A stretch of DNA of 60,777 nt from Acidobacteriota bacterium (GCA_022562055.1 JADFQA010000020.1:1-60777); one strand, 5' to 3'. Positions 34,255 to 44,985 are shown, numbered from the stretch's first letter. Notes: a model not told the origin generated them from the sequence alone. Numbers and translations: made by a program.

Positions 34255-35172
34255 TCAACCATCGGCAGCAAAAGCAAACGAATCAACGAACGCTTGTAAG
34301 CGTTCGCGCGGAATATAGCGAACCGTGTAGGCACGTTTTTCCCTCGCATAAATATCGAACGGTCCGTATTTGTCGGTGATGAGCAAGCCTCGATCTGACC
34401 CGGACCGCTGAAAATCTATTGTAAACGTCATCATCTCTGACGATTGCAGTTCAGGATGGCCACCCTCGATATGGCGAACAACCGCTACATATGTCGAAAC
34501 ACCGTCCTTGAAGGCAACAAAAGAAGAATCTCCCGAAGCGCGAATGTGGTACCCGCCAATCTGGAAGAGTCCTTGGGCTAGGGCACCGATCGACACAGTC
34601 GCCGGATCGATACTTTGAAGCCGAAGACCTGCGTCGACGCGTTCCGAGAACCTAAGCATCTCGCCGAGCGGAGTGATGCCGTCCTCGCCCGAACGGTCCT
34701 TCAATCTGGGGGCAAGGTCCATTTCGGATTGCGTTAGGCCGCGGAACGGGTCGCCCTTCGCTGTCGTGTGCGCCAACGCAACGTCGCGCAGGTCGGGAAT
34801 CTCTTCGGGGTCCGTGACGTCCACGGCACCGACGTCGACACGCGCCCCGTTGCATATACCAAAAACGCGCACCGTCTCCACTCCGCCGAGCGGAAGACCG
34901 TTACGACGTTTCTCATGCAGGACTCGCAATGCCTCCTCAAACATGAGGTCTCTGAGCACGTTGGCAACCGGCCCATCGGGCACTGGGGCATCGAAAACGA
35001 CAATCGCCTCACGGACGGAAGACGTGAACTCGATGACATCGAGCGCAAGACGCCCTCGGGCCCCGCCGAGAGTTCTATCGGCGCGCTCCGACGACGAACC
35101 CGGCTTTGCAGGCCTTGTCCATGCAATCGCTACGACTAAGGCCCTGATGCCCGCAACTATCCACCCAGCCAT
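34255..35172 (-). CDS. Conserved-looking hypothetical protein with N-terminal hydrophobic segment
   Basis: A 305-residue protein that I do not recognise. A short hydrophobic N-terminus (MAGWIVAGIRALVVAIAWT) could be a TM anchor. The remainder is soluble, with alternating strands: LALDVIEFTSSVREAIVVFDAP, VETVRVFGICNGARVDVGAVDV and a C-terminal block DKYGPFDIYAREKRAYTVRYIPRERL. No catalytic motif is evident. ATG at 35172 is preferred over GTG at 35178 because GCGAGG lies 7 nt upstream. Its position between whiB and tatA, on the same strand, hints at an envelope or redox function, but this is weak. Confidence 0.55.
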   Translation of the reverse strand: MAGWIVAGIRALVVAIAWTRPAKPGSSSERADRTLGGARGRLALDVIEFTSSVREAIVVFDAPVPDGPVANVLRDLMFEEALRVLHEKRRNGLPLGGVETVRVFGICNGARVDVGAVDVTDPEEIPDLRDVALAHTTAKGDPFRGLTQSEMDLAPRLKDRSGEDGITPLGEMLRFSERVDAGLRLQSIDPATVSIGALAQGLFQIGGYHIRASGDSSFVAFKDGVSTYVAVVRHIEGGHPELQSSEMMTFTIDFQRSGSDRGLLITDKYGPFDIYAREKRAYTVRYIPRERLQAFVDSFAFAADG

Positions 35173-35295
35173 GTCCACACCTCGCTCCGTATGACAACAA
35201 CGGTAGCGCGCAATGGAGAAGCGTCCGTTGCTCGGTGACGCAATTCACTACGTTGTACACGGCAACGCCCAGGTGCGCTGGCTTCGGCTCTGCTG

Positions 35296-35577
35296 CTACC
35301 CCGCCTTGCGGGCTTCTGCTGCCACCGCTCGCTGTCTACGAATCTTGCGCCGTTCACGCTCAGAGAGAGCTCCCCAAATCCCGAACTTCTCAGAACTGGT
35401 GATTGCAAACTCAAGGCAATCGACACGTACCGAGCACTCCCGGCAGATGGTCTTGGCTTTCCTCGTGGATGCACCACGTTCGGGGAAGAAGAGATCCGGA
35501 TCGGCACCGCGGCAATTCGCAAGGTCTTGCCATCCGTAGTCGGACCCCTTTATGGCTTCAATCAACTCGGTGAACAC
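35296..35577 (-). CDS. WhiB-family Fe-S transcriptional regulator
   Basis: A 93-residue WhiB-like protein. Four cluster-binding Cys are present: NCRGADPDLFFPERG, then AKTICRECSVRVDCLEFA (C-x2-C-x5-C). The turn GIWGALSERERRKIRR is followed by a basic DNA-contacting tail. Wbl proteins bind a 4Fe-4S cluster and often work with the principal sigma factor. GTG at 35577 is preferred because AGGGGAG lies 5 nt upstream. The length, Cys layout and simple tail resemble WhiB1/WhiB2-like members, but subgroup assignment needs a tree. A 46-bp AT-rich dyad lies just upstream. Confidence 0.93.
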   Translation of the reverse strand: MFTELIEAIKGSDYGWQDLANCRGADPDLFFPERGASTRKAKTICRECSVRVDCLEFAITSSEKFGIWGALSERERRKIRRQRAVAAEARKAG

Positions 35578-35895
35578 ACTCACTCCCCTACACACACATG
35601 AATAACACCATGATAATTACGTATGAGTAATTATTATGGTGTTATTCTGGCAACTCTCCGCGCGAATGTCAACCGTGAAATTCGGTGGTAGGTGAGTAAA
35701 TTGGGGCTTTGCGCTCTGAGTGCGAGAGCGATCGGCCACGCTCCGCGCGAATCGACCGGCACCGTACTGGCGGCATCGGTCGTGGGTATGGCAGTACCGA
35801 GACCGTTGCATGTCCTCTACCATTGCCTGAGTCGATTGCTCGCAGCGCGACTGCAAGACGGCCATACTGTGATCGCTACACCGAAGGAGCATTAC
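35578..35895. other. Intergenic region between whiB and sdhC
   Basis: These 318 nt separate two divergent genes. They hold the whiB ribosome site (AGGGGAG), a (TG)n-like tract, the AT-rich dyad at 35601-35646 and the sdhC ribosome site (AAGGAG at 35884-35889). The frame of sdhC stays open upstream to 35692, but the residues there look non-coding. CATACT (35866-35871) could be an sdh -10. I see no additional gene. Confidence 0.5.
35601..35646. promoter_or_regulatory. AT-rich 20-bp dyad over the whiB promoter region
   Basis: Two 20-nt arms (35601-35620 and 35627-35646) are reverse complements except for one position that can form G-U, with a 6-nt loop. They run AATAACACCAT...TAATTAC and back. 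It is strikingly AT-rich in a GC-rich genome, begins 24 nt upstream of the whiB start and contains TATCAT/TAATTAT -10-like hexamers. An operator is more likely than a terminator, since no gene ends here. Confidence 0.6.
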
Positions 35896-36633
35896 GTGCA
35901 GGACTCACAGCTTCGCGGATCAAAATCCGTGAAGTCACGACGCAAACGACCGTTTGTTGTCGAGTTTTATGGATCCGATGTTGGGAAGAAGTGGGCAATG
36001 GCGCTCAGCGGCGTGATGCTGCTCGGATTCCTCGTCGCCCACCTTCTCGGGAACCTCAAAGTCTTTCTGGGGTCTGCTGACATCAACCTGTATGGGGAGG
36101 CACTGCGCGATCTCGGTGGCGACCTCGTCCCGGGTCAGTCGGTCTTGTGGGCCATGCGAGGCGGTTTGCTCCTCGCCTACGGCGTCCATGTCCACGCAGC
36201 ATTGTCACTCTGGCGCAGAAACAGGAAGGCCCGGGGTGAGGTCGACTACGAATCTAGAAGCGACTACCTCGCCGCTACGTATGCAAGCCGATTTATGGCA
36301 TACACCGGCAGCACGGTTTTCCTATTCGTGCTCTTCCATCTCGCCGACTTCACGTTCGGAGGCGTCAACCCTGATTTCCGCTACGGCGACATCTACTCGA
36401 ACATGATTGCAACCTTCGAGCGGGTTCCGGTCGTCATTATCTACATCGTTGCGATCCTGGCTCTCGGAGTACACATATGGCACGGCACATGGAGTCTCTT
36501 CCAGAGCATCGGCGTGAACAGCCCGAGATTCAACCGCTGGCGCAGATTGCTCGCTTACGGCCTCACCGGTTTCATCGTGATCGGAAACATCAGCATGCCC
36601 CTGGCCGTCCAATTTGGCATCATCAAGATTTAG
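35896..36633 (+). CDS. sdhC: Succinate dehydrogenase cytochrome b558 subunit
   Basis: A 245-residue membrane subunit with five TM helices and several His residues as heme ligands (VAHLLGNL, GVHVHAALSL, LFHLADFTF, VHIWHGTW). This matches the single-polypeptide b558 family (B-type, usually diheme and menaquinone-linked) rather than the separate SdhC/SdhD pair. It anchors SdhAB and passes electrons between succinate and quinone. GTG at 35896 is chosen because AAGGAG lies 6 nt upstream. It is the first gene of sdhCAB, with 9 nt to sdhA. Confidence 0.92.
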   Translation: MQDSQLRGSKSVKSRRKRPFVVEFYGSDVGKKWAMALSGVMLLGFLVAHLLGNLKVFLGSADINLYGEALRDLGGDLVPGQSVLWAMRGGLLLAYGVHVHAALSLWRRNRKARGEVDYESRSDYLAATYASRFMAYTGSTVFLFVLFHLADFTFGGVNPDFRYGDIYSNMIATFERVPVVIIYIVAILALGVHIWHGTWSLFQSIGVNSPRFNRWRRLLAYGLTGFIVIGNISMPLAVQFGIIKI

Positions 36634-36642
36634 GGACCGCAT

Positions 36643-38562
36643 ATGACAATTCTCGACTCAAAGGTTCCTGACGGGCCGATCCAGGACAAATGGAACGACC
36701 ACAAGTTCTCGATTCGATTGGTAAACCCGTCTAACAAACGCAAGTACTCCATCATTGTCATAGGGTCTGGCCTCGCAGGCGCATCTGCTGCCGCGACACT
36801 GGCGGAACTTGGTTACAGCGTGAAGGTCATCACCTATCACGACTCTCCGCGCCGTGCTCACTCGATCGCGGCGCAGGGCGGGATTAACGCCGCAAAGAAC
36901 TATCACAGCGACGGTGACAGTGTGTACCGGCTGTTCTACGACACCGTCAAAGGTGGCGACTTCAGATCCAGAGAAGCGAACGTGTACCGACTTGCAGAGG
37001 TGTCGAACAACATCATCGACCAGGCGACTGCGCAGGGAGTCCCGTTCGCTCGCGAATACGGTGGCCTCCTCGACAACCGGTCGTTTGGTGGCGCCCAGGT
37101 ATCCCGCACGTTCTATGCCCGCGGGCAAACGGGACAGCAGCTCCTCCTTGGCGCCTATCAGGCGCTGTCTAAGGAAATCGCCAAAGGTTCGGTAGAGCTT
37201 CTCAGCCGAACGGAGTTGCTCGAAGTTGTCGTCCACGACGGTAGGGCCGCAGGAGTAGTAGTTCGCGATCTGGTGACCGGTGAAATTGCAGCTCATACCG
37301 CTCACGCCGTCGTGCTTGCGACCGGCGGGTATTCAAATGTGTATTTTCTATCGACCAACGCAATGGCATGCAACACCACGGCGATCTGGCGAGCGCATCG
37401 CAAGGGAGCGTTCTTCGCAAACCCCTGCTACACGCAGATCCACCCGACCTGTATCCCTCAGGCAGCCGACCACCAGTCCAAGCTGACATTGATGTCAGAG
37501 TCGTTGCGCAACGACGGCCGCATTTGGGTCCCCAAGAAAGCCGGCGACAACAGGGCCGCCGCCGACATTGCGGAAGACGAGCGGGATTACTACCTCGAAC
37601 GCATCTACCCGGCGTTTGGCAACCTGGTGCCGCGCGACGTTGCGTCGCGCAACGCTAAGACCCAAGTCGACACGGGCCACGGAATCGGTCCGCTGAACAA
37701 CGGTGTCTACCTCGACTTCAAGCACGCCATCGAACGTCTCGGAGAAGACACCATCAGAGAACGCTACGGCAACCTGTTTGAGATGTACGAGCGGATCACC
37801 GACGACGACCCGTACAAGACACCCATGAGGATTTACCCGGCACCGCACTACACCATGGGTGGCATATGGGTCGACTACAACCTGATGACGACAGTCCCCG
37901 GTCTCTATGCGATCGGGGAAGCGAACTTCTCCGACCACGGCGCAAACCGGCTCGGGGCGTCAGCTCTAATGCAGGGTCTTGCGGACGGGTACTTTGTCCT
38001 TCCGTACACGATCGGCGACTACCTCGCGGACTTCCTCGGCGTCGACCCGCTGCCCACCGACCACTCAGCATTCAAGACTGCCATTGCGGACGTGACCGAT
38101 CGGACAAAAAAGTTTCTCGCCACAACGGGCAGCCGTTCGGTTGATTGGTTCCACCGTGAACTCGGCAAGATCATGCTCGAACATTGCGGAATGGCCCGCT
38201 CGCGGCAGGGGCTAGAGACCGCCATTCGGGAGATTCCACACCTGCGAGAAGAGTTCGAAAGGGATGTGAAGGTCCTCGGGACGAACGAATCGTTCAACCA
38301 ATCATTGGAGCGGGCTGGTCGAGTCGCTGACTTCTTCGACCTTGCTGAGCTGATGTGTCGCGATGCCCTCGATCGGGAAGAGTCGTGCGGTGGCCACTTT
38401 CGGGTCGAGCACAAGACTACAGACGGCGAGGCACTGCGCGACGACGAAGCGTTCTCCCATGTGTCAGCATGGGCATGGAATGGTCGCGGAAACACCCACA
38501 CAAAACACAAAGAAGAACTCACGTTCGAAAACGTGAAGTTGGCGACAAGGAGCTACAAGTAA
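36643..38562 (+). CDS. sdhA: Succinate dehydrogenase/fumarate reductase flavoprotein subunit
   Basis: A 639-residue flavoprotein. The dinucleotide-binding motif is [21 protein letters not shown]. The FAD-linking His block is [18 protein letters not shown]. The capping and active-site segments include [21 protein letters not shown], the His/Arg pair in [16 protein letters not shown], and [21 protein letters not shown]. The long form with the [13 protein letters not shown] block belongs to the B-type SdhA that pairs with b558 SdhC. It oxidises succinate to fumarate on the cytoplasmic side. Its TAA stop overlaps the sdhB ATG. Confidence 0.95.
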   Translation: MTILDSKVPDGPIQDKWNDHKFSIRLVNPSNKRKYSIIVIGSGLAGASAAATLAELGYSVKVITYHDSPRRAHSIAAQGGINAAKNYHSDGDSVYRLFYDTVKGGDFRSREANVYRLAEVSNNIIDQATAQGVPFAREYGGLLDNRSFGGAQVSRTFYARGQTGQQLLLGAYQALSKEIAKGSVELLSRTELLEVVVHDGRAAGVVVRDLVTGEIAAHTAHAVVLATGGYSNVYFLSTNAMACNTTAIWRAHRKGAFFANPCYTQIHPTCIPQAADHQSKLTLMSESLRNDGRIWVPKKAGDNRAAADIAEDERDYYLERIYPAFGNLVPRDVASRNAKTQVDTGHGIGPLNNGVYLDFKHAIERLGEDTIRERYGNLFEMYERITDDDPYKTPMRIYPAPHYTMGGIWVDYNLMTTVPGLYAIGEANFSDHGANRLGASALMQGLADGYFVLPYTIGDYLADFLGVDPLPTDHSAFKTAIADVTDRTKKFLATTGSRSVDWFHRELGKIMLEHCGMARSRQGLETAIREIPHLREEFERDVKVLGTNESFNQSLERAGRVADFFDLAELMCRDALDREESCGGHFRVEHKTTDGEALRDDEAFSHVSAWAWNGRGNTHTKHKEELTFENVKLATRSYK

Positions 38563-39323
38563 TGGATCTCACTCTCAGCGTGTGGCGCCAGAGTGGACCC
38601 AACGCCAAGGGAGGCTTCGTGACCTACGAAGCCAAGGACATCCCCGAAGAAGCGTCGTTCCTTGAAATGCTCGACATTGTCAACGAAGGTCTCAACGCCC
38701 GCGACGAGGAGCCGATTGCGTTCGACCACGACTGCCGTGAGGGCATCTGCGGGATATGCGGCGTCATGATCAACGGACTCGCACACGGACCGCAAACCGG
38801 CACAGCTACCTGCCAACTCCACATGCGTAAGTTCAAAAGTGGCGACACCATAGTGATCGAGCCGTGGCGGGCAAAAGGGTTCCCTGTCGTCCGAGACCTC
38901 GTGGTAGACCGATCAGCGTTCGACCGGATCATCGAGGCGGGTGGATACATCAGCGTGGCGACGGGGTCAGCCCCCGACGCCAACCTGATACCTGTGCCAA
39001 AAGCAGCGTCCGACGCATCAATGGACGCAGCCGCGTGCATCGGATGCGGTGCATGTGTGGCAGCATGCCCGAACTCTGCCGCCCAACTATTCACGTCTGC
39101 AAAGATCGCCCACCTCAACCTCCTCCCCCAGGGTCAGGCCGAACGGTTCAGCCGGGTCGCGAACATGGTCGATGAGATGGAGCTTTGGTTTGGGGGGTGC
39201 TCAAACCATGGAGAATGCGAGGCAGCGTGCCCGAAAAGCATCAGCATCGACTTTATTGCGCTGATGAACAAGGACTACATCAAGGCAAAGTTCAAGCAGG
39301 CGCGCCTCGCCGGCCAACGCTGA
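38562..39323 (+). CDS. sdhB: Succinate dehydrogenase iron-sulfur subunit
   Basis: A 253-residue Fe-S protein. The 2Fe-2S ligands lie in [16 protein letters not shown] and the Cys of TATCQLHM. The 4Fe-4S/3Fe-4S domain has [14 protein letters not shown] and [17 protein letters not shown]. It transfers electrons from SdhA flavin to SdhC heme/quinone. The ATG at 38562 overlaps the sdhA stop (TAATG); an upstream in-frame extension to 38355 lies inside sdhA and is not real. Confidence 0.95.
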   Translation: MDLTLSVWRQSGPNAKGGFVTYEAKDIPEEASFLEMLDIVNEGLNARDEEPIAFDHDCREGICGICGVMINGLAHGPQTGTATCQLHMRKFKSGDTIVIEPWRAKGFPVVRDLVVDRSAFDRIIEAGGYISVATGSAPDANLIPVPKAASDASMDAAACIGCGACVAACPNSAAQLFTSAKIAHLNLLPQGQAERFSRVANMVDEMELWFGGCSNHGECEAACPKSISIDFIALMNKDYIKAKFKQARLAGQR

Positions 39324-39434
39324 CCACCGTAGGTACGCGAGCCTCGCTCGGGTACCAGCCACGCCGACAACTCGGATGCTGCGTCGGACGACCGCCTAGA
39401 CTTGACGGAGACAGCCAACAACGAAGGAGACGGT

Positions 39435-39824
39435 GTGGCCGTTCAGTTCCTTAGTGAAGAGTTCATGACCCAAGCAAGCGAGCGCCTCAACGCCAGCTCC
39501 GACTTCTTGGAGTCGATCGGCGGAATCTCGCTCGATGTGCAGTTCGTCGTCACCGACGCCCCCGAGGATGCAACCATCAACTACATCCTCGCCATTGCAG
39601 ACGCGAAGGCCTCACTGAGCCGCGGTAACACGGAAGACTTCGATGCATCCATCACAAGCTCTTACGAGACCGCATCGGAGATTTCGCGTGGCAAGTTGGA
39701 CACGCAAATGGCCTTCATGACCGGCAAGATCAAGATCGGCGGCAACCCTGCAAAGCTCATCATGCACCAGAACGTCTTCAGAGAGTTCGGTAACGCTCTG
39801 AAGTCGATGGAGATCAGCTACTGA
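39435..39824 (+). CDS. SCP2 sterol-binding domain protein
   Basis: A 129-residue stand-alone SCP2 domain: INYILAIADAKASLSRGNTEDFDASITSSYETASEI, then the C-terminal FMTGKIKIGGNPAKLIMHQNVF, the typical SCP2 lipid-binding signature. These small proteins bind acyl-CoA, sterol or other lipids in a hydrophobic tunnel. GTG at 39435 is chosen with GAAGGAG 5 nt upstream. TAGACT near 39395 may be the -10. The 284 nt after it, up to the next gene, hold only a short palindrome GCTGATCAGC at its stop and no recognisable gene. Confidence 0.85.
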   Translation: MAVQFLSEEFMTQASERLNASSDFLESIGGISLDVQFVVTDAPEDATINYILAIADAKASLSRGNTEDFDASITSSYETASEISRGKLDTQMAFMTGKIKIGGNPAKLIMHQNVFREFGNALKSMEISY

Positions 39825-40108
39825 GCTGATCAGCAGGGTAAACGCACGGTCTGCAGAACAGGTCCACAGCTTCCGTGAAACGCTGGAAGGGGCAAGCGCG
39901 ACTCTGTCTGATCGACCCTGCTCAGCGCCAAGAACAGTCCTGACACCGATGTTTCGCAGTCGGAACAATTTCAAACAAAGCTCATGCCTGACAAGAACGA
40001 CAGATACGATTTGTTCGGCGGGGCGCTTGACACAGTGATGCCTTCGTAGACGCGGATCGGCGCGGCTGAGGGCAAGTCTCTACAATGGTCCTGCTGGAGG
40101 TAGCAACG

Positions 40109-40996
40109 TTGAACAAGAAAATCTTCAAAGCCTTGCCCATCATCGGATCGATCCTGGTCATCCAATCCGTGTTCTGGGAGTACGCACGGATGAAGCCCGA
40201 CTATGGATTCTTCGTAGAGCCATGGTCGCTCAAAGGGACCGCGACAAACTACGCGGCGGTCTTTGCGTCGATCGGGGTGGCTTTGCTGGTCGCGTCAGTT
40301 GTGGTGCGGTCCAAAGTGTCCGAACGCTCGACCGTGAGTCCCGCAATCTCGGCCGGTATCGGGATAACAGCCGTGGTGATCACCGCCGCCTTTGCAGACA
40401 GCAGCAAGACGATCGGCATCAGCGGACTTGGTGCGATCATCGTCTCGATGGTCCTCGCGCGGGCCATCGTCCGTCTCGTTGCGCGCTACACAACGTTGCT
40501 CGGCGACAGTACAGAGAGACCCACCGGCGCACAGGTGTGGATCCAGCGTGCGATCGTCACCGTGGGCTTCCTCGTCGTCTTTCTCGCATTTAGGGCAGCA
40601 AACCTTCAACTCTCGCCGGTAAGGTTCGTTGCCGTCGTCGCGACTATCATCGTCGCCATTTCGGTTATCAAAGACCCAGTCGAACTAGCTTCGAACCGAA
40701 CGCTCATCCTCGCGTCTCTTATGGCTCTTGCTGTGCTTGCTGCGTCGGCTGGGGGTATCCGCTCAAATCTCATCTCCGAGCAGGTTCTTGCCGGTGGTAT
40801 TGCCGCCAAGTACAAAGACGCCCAGGCGACCGGCGGTTACCTGTTTGCGGTCGGGGGCGCGGCGCTGGTCCTGATGGGCTCCATATCGATGTGGGCGCAA
40901 CGCAGAGACCTGATAGTGAACAACCGTAGGATCAAGAAACAACGCGAAGCCGCCGAAAAATCGAAACGAGAACTTGAGGCCGCGCTCGCGCGCTGA
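40109..40996 (+). CDS. Multi-pass membrane protein of unknown function
   Basis: A 295-residue membrane protein with about eight hydrophobic helices (FKALPIIGSILVIQSVFW, YAAVFASIGVALLVASVVV, GIGITAVVITAAFA and others). A charged coiled-coil tail (RRIKKQREAAEKSKRELEAAL) would project into the cytoplasm. I recognise no family. The start is taken as TTG at 40109, since GGAGGT sits 7 nt upstream; the ATG at 40085 has no ribosome site. It is convergent with the malate dehydrogenase gene. Confidence 0.65.
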   Translation: MNKKIFKALPIIGSILVIQSVFWEYARMKPDYGFFVEPWSLKGTATNYAAVFASIGVALLVASVVVRSKVSERSTVSPAISAGIGITAVVITAAFADSSKTIGISGLGAIIVSMVLARAIVRLVARYTTLLGDSTERPTGAQVWIQRAIVTVGFLVVFLAFRAANLQLSPVRFVAVVATIIVAISVIKDPVELASNRTLILASLMALAVLAASAGGIRSNLISEQVLAGGIAAKYKDAQATGGYLFAVGGAALVLMGSISMWAQRRDLIVNNRRIKKQREAAEKSKRELEAALAR

Positions 40997-41039
40997 GACC
41001 GTCGACCAACCCTACGTCAACCGGGCATCAAGAGTTCGA

Positions 41040-41981
41040 CTACTCCTCGGACCGTATCTGATCGAGATCGTTCATCTTCTCGCTCACCGCAACGGCCGCC
41101 TCACGGAGTCCCTCAAGCTCAACCGATGTCAACGGGCTCTCTACTACCTGCGACACGCCGTCGGCACCGAGCTTTGCAATCACACCGAGATAGACATCTG
41201 AGATGCCGTACTCACCCGCCATCCAGGCACACACTGGCATCTCGGTGCCCGCATCTGTCACGATTGCTCGAACCATTGCGGCAGCCGCCGCCGAAGGTGC
41301 GTAGTACGCAGAGCCGGTTTTGAGGAGGCCCACGATTTCAGCGCCTCCGTTGCGGGTCCGATCAACGATCTGATCGATCGTGTCCGCATCGAGAACCTCG
41401 GTGATCGGTTTGCCGGCGATCCGGCAGAGGGACGGCACGGGCACCATCGTCGCACCATGCGAGCCGAGAGTCACAGCTTCTATCGCGAGGATGTCGGTGT
41501 CGCTCGCCTCGGCGAGGAAATGAGCGAACCGGGCGCTATCGAGCATCCCTGCCTGACCCAGCACACGATTCTTTGGGAAACCAGCGACGTCAGCACACAG
41601 TGTGGTCATTTGGTCGAGAGGGTTGGTCACAACCACGATGACCGCATCCGGAGAATGCTCTGCTATCTGCTCGGTCACTTGGGTGACGATCCCAGCGTTG
41701 ACCTCGAGCAGGTCCATGCGAGACATGCCCGGCTTGCGAGGGAGACCAGCCGTGATGACCACAACGTCCGAACCTGCGGTGTCGACATATTCGTTCGTGC
41801 CTGTAACCATGGTGCGATACCGCTCAACCGAGCGGCTCTGGTTCATGTCAAGCGCCAGACCTTGCGGCAATCCATCAACGATGTCGATCATCACAACTTC
41901 GTCGACGATGTCAGCCTGGGCGATCCGTTGGACTGTTGTCGAACCGTACTTGCCGGCACCTACGACCGTGACCTTGCTCAT
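41040..41981 (-). CDS. mdh: Malate dehydrogenase (LDH-like)
   Basis: A 313-residue NAD-dependent malate dehydrogenase of the LDH-like type. The N-terminal Rossmann motif is VTVVGAGKYGSTTVQRIA, and the NAD-selecting Asp follows strand 2 (VVMIDIVDG). The substrate loop is AGLPRKPGMSRMDLL with the MDH-type Arg pair, VVTNPLDQMT follows, and the catalytic His is in TLGSHGATMVP. It oxidises malate to oxaloacetate in the TCA cycle. AAGGAGGAATCG precedes the ATG at 41981. Other TCA genes (sdh, icd, suc) are nearby, but each is in a separate unit. Confidence 0.93.
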   Translation of the reverse strand: MSKVTVVGAGKYGSTTVQRIAQADIVDEVVMIDIVDGLPQGLALDMNQSRSVERYRTMVTGTNEYVDTAGSDVVVITAGLPRKPGMSRMDLLEVNAGIVTQVTEQIAEHSPDAVIVVVTNPLDQMTTLCADVAGFPKNRVLGQAGMLDSARFAHFLAEASDTDILAIEAVTLGSHGATMVPVPSLCRIAGKPITEVLDADTIDQIVDRTRNGGAEIVGLLKTGSAYYAPSAAAAAMVRAIVTDAGTEMPVCAWMAGEYGISDVYLGVIAKLGADGVSQVVESPLTSVELEGLREAAVAVSEKMNDLDQIRSEE

Positions 41982-42100
41982 CGATTCCTCCTTGCAACAG
42001 GTTGGGAAGCCCCCTTCACGTCGGGACCAGCGTAGTGCTTCGACCACCACTGCCTACTGCCGGGCAACCGATGAGTTCGAAGACATGGTTCAATGGTGTC

Positions 42101-43165
42101 ATGCGTCGTCTCGGTCTCATCATTGTCGCGCCCGCTCTGCTGCTTGCATCGTGCGCCGTAGGGGTACCGAGCGACGCAAACGACGTCCGCTTCACCCCTG
42201 AACGGCCACTGCAGATCGACTGGGTGCGAACCGTTGCTGGTTACGAAATCTCCGGTTCGGGTCGACAAATCGACCTTGGCGAACTCTCCCTGTTGCAAGA
42301 AGCGTTCGAACTCATGCCGGCGCCGGTGCTCGAACTGGCGCAACCCGACGCGCTGTTCCGCATCCCGCGCGGCGAACAGGTGTCCTCGCTGGCGTCGGCA
42401 TTCACCAAGGGAAGCGATATCTACATCACCGACCATACGTTTGAGGTCGCCCAGACGCCGCTGATCATGAAATCGATTCTTGCGCACGAGCTGGTCCACG
42501 TCGCCCAATTCCAGGCGCTGGTACTTGAACTGGAGGCCTCGGGAGAAATCGCGACCGATGATGCGATGGAAGGATCAGCCTTGGTGCGAGATTTCGCAGA
42601 GACTGTCGGTTGGCATGCGGATGACAGTGGCGACACAGTTGTCTGGACGCTCAGCACTACGCGAGGGACTACCGAGTACGGCCGCAGCAGCCCCGTTGAA
42701 GACATGGCCGACTCGCTAGCCATGATCGTCACCGGCGCCGAGGACACGATTTCGGCGTCGCGGGTCGCCTGGATCACCAATTGGCTCGACACGAACCTTG
42801 CCACACTTGATCGCGGCGGTCTCTGGGTCCCCGAGACGGGCGAACGCGTCACATCCGAGGTCGATCTATTCAATGCAAATCTTGTTCAAACAAACGGCAT
42901 TGTTGACCCGGTCCCCACGTACTACGCGTGGGACAACGACGGATCGCCGATCGAGCGTTTGACCAATCTTGTCCGGCAGCGTCTCGGGACGTACGGTTGG
43001 GCGGGCACACTTACTCCGATCGAAGACCCGTCAGTGCCGCGGGTCGGTGGTGTATTTTCCATCGGCGCGAGGACGATGTGGGTCGAGGTGTGGGACTTCC
43101 CGCATGGTCAGCACGTCACCGGTGGACCCGATGGCCCGCTTGTCGCATACGTCGTCAGCCGGTAG
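42101..43165 (+). CDS. Lipoprotein with HELVH motif, DUF4157-like putative metallopeptidase
   Basis: A 354-residue lipoprotein with signal MRRLGLIIVAPALLLASC. A central region, residues about 95-140, reads SDIYITDHTFEVAQTPLIMKSILAHELVHVAQFQAL. The HELVHVAQ motif preceded by an ITDHTF-type strand is the pattern of DUF4157-like zincin domains. A downstream Glu (DDAMEGSALVRDFAE) could be the third ligand. The C-terminal half is Trp-rich with no named motif. It probably acts outside the membrane as a Zn peptidase or remodelled zincin; activity is unproven. Its stop abuts the stop of pyrE. Confidence 0.7.
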   Translation: MRRLGLIIVAPALLLASCAVGVPSDANDVRFTPERPLQIDWVRTVAGYEISGSGRQIDLGELSLLQEAFELMPAPVLELAQPDALFRIPRGEQVSSLASAFTKGSDIYITDHTFEVAQTPLIMKSILAHELVHVAQFQALVLELEASGEIATDDAMEGSALVRDFAETVGWHADDSGDTVVWTLSTTRGTTEYGRSSPVEDMADSLAMIVTGAEDTISASRVAWITNWLDTNLATLDRGGLWVPETGERVTSEVDLFNANLVQTNGIVDPVPTYYAWDNDGSPIERLTNLVRQRLGTYGWAGTLTPIEDPSVPRVGGVFSIGARTMWVEVWDFPHGQHVTGGPDGPLVAYVVSR

Positions 43166-43741
43166 TCACTGAGCGGTGATCGGCTCGATACCGAGCTCGC
43201 GCCAAGTGGTGATTGCTAGCAGCTCGACTCCGGCTTCGGCGAAAGCCGGATGTGCAGCGGTGCCCCGATCCACGAGTGTGGCCGCATGCGTCACGGTCGC
43301 GCCTGTCTTGCGGACGTGCCCGAGCGCCTTGAGCAGCGATCCTCCGGTCGAGCAAATGTCCTCGACTAGCAACACCGAGTCACCCGTACCGATGCGGGCG
43401 CCTTCTATCAGCCGAGCCGAACCGCGACCCTTGCGTTCCTTGCGCACTATGAACCAGCGTTTCGATCCGATGAGAGCCACACCGACTGCAAGATGGTCGG
43501 CTCCTAGTGTTGGTCCGCCAACGTGGTCAAAGTGGCATCCCGCCGATTCGGCCATCTCGATGATCGCTCGGCATGCAATATCGAGATCAACGGGGTCGGA
43601 GAGTCCGTATTTGCCATCGATGAACAGCGTGGACATTTTCCCGGACGCGAGTTCAATCGGCTCGTCGAAATGCTCCACTGCTTTATCAGCGAGCATCGCG
43701 GCAGCTTGGCGCTGCCACGGTCCGGGAGTGTCAGCCGCCAT
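43166..43741 (-). CDS. pyrE: Orotate phosphoribosyltransferase
   Basis: A 191-residue PRTase. The PRPP-binding motif is VLLVEDICSTGGSLLKAL. The N-terminal hood has LASGKMSTLFIDGKYGLSDP, and GGPTLGADHLAVGVAL follows. The flexible catalytic loop reads VRKERKGRGSARLIEG; typical enzymes have K-x-HG at this point, and here Arg replaces the His. It converts orotate plus PRPP to OMP in pyrimidine synthesis. The chain is short but normal for the actinobacterial form. It lies 4 nt downstream of icd on the same strand, so the two are likely cotranscribed. Confidence 0.88.
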   Translation of the reverse strand: MAADTPGPWQRQAAAMLADKAVEHFDEPIELASGKMSTLFIDGKYGLSDPVDLDIACRAIIEMAESAGCHFDHVGGPTLGADHLAVGVALIGSKRWFIVRKERKGRGSARLIEGARIGTGDSVLLVEDICSTGGSLLKALGHVRKTGATVTHAATLVDRGTAAHPAFAEAGVELLAITTWRELGIEPITAQ

Positions 43742-43745
43742 CTTG

Positions 43746-44948
<1,203 letters not shown>

Positions 44949-44979
44949 ATGCATTCTCCTGGATGATCTGTGAAGTGGG

Positions 44980-44985
44980 ATTATA
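44980..44985 (-). promoter_or_regulatory. Consensus -10 of icd-pyrE
   Basis: A perfect TATAAT on the minus strand, 31 nt before the icd ATG, gives a leader of about 25 nt that contains the ribosome site. No clear -35 hexamer is seen. Confidence 0.55.

Noticed and set aside
35692-35895. In-frame upstream extension of sdhC by 68 codons
   Set aside because: The residues show no family similarity, and a GTG with AAGGAG at 6 nt gives the expected b558 N-terminus at 35896.
38355-38561. In-frame upstream extension of sdhB
   Set aside because: It lies entirely within sdhA, and the ATG overlapping the sdhA stop gives the standard start.
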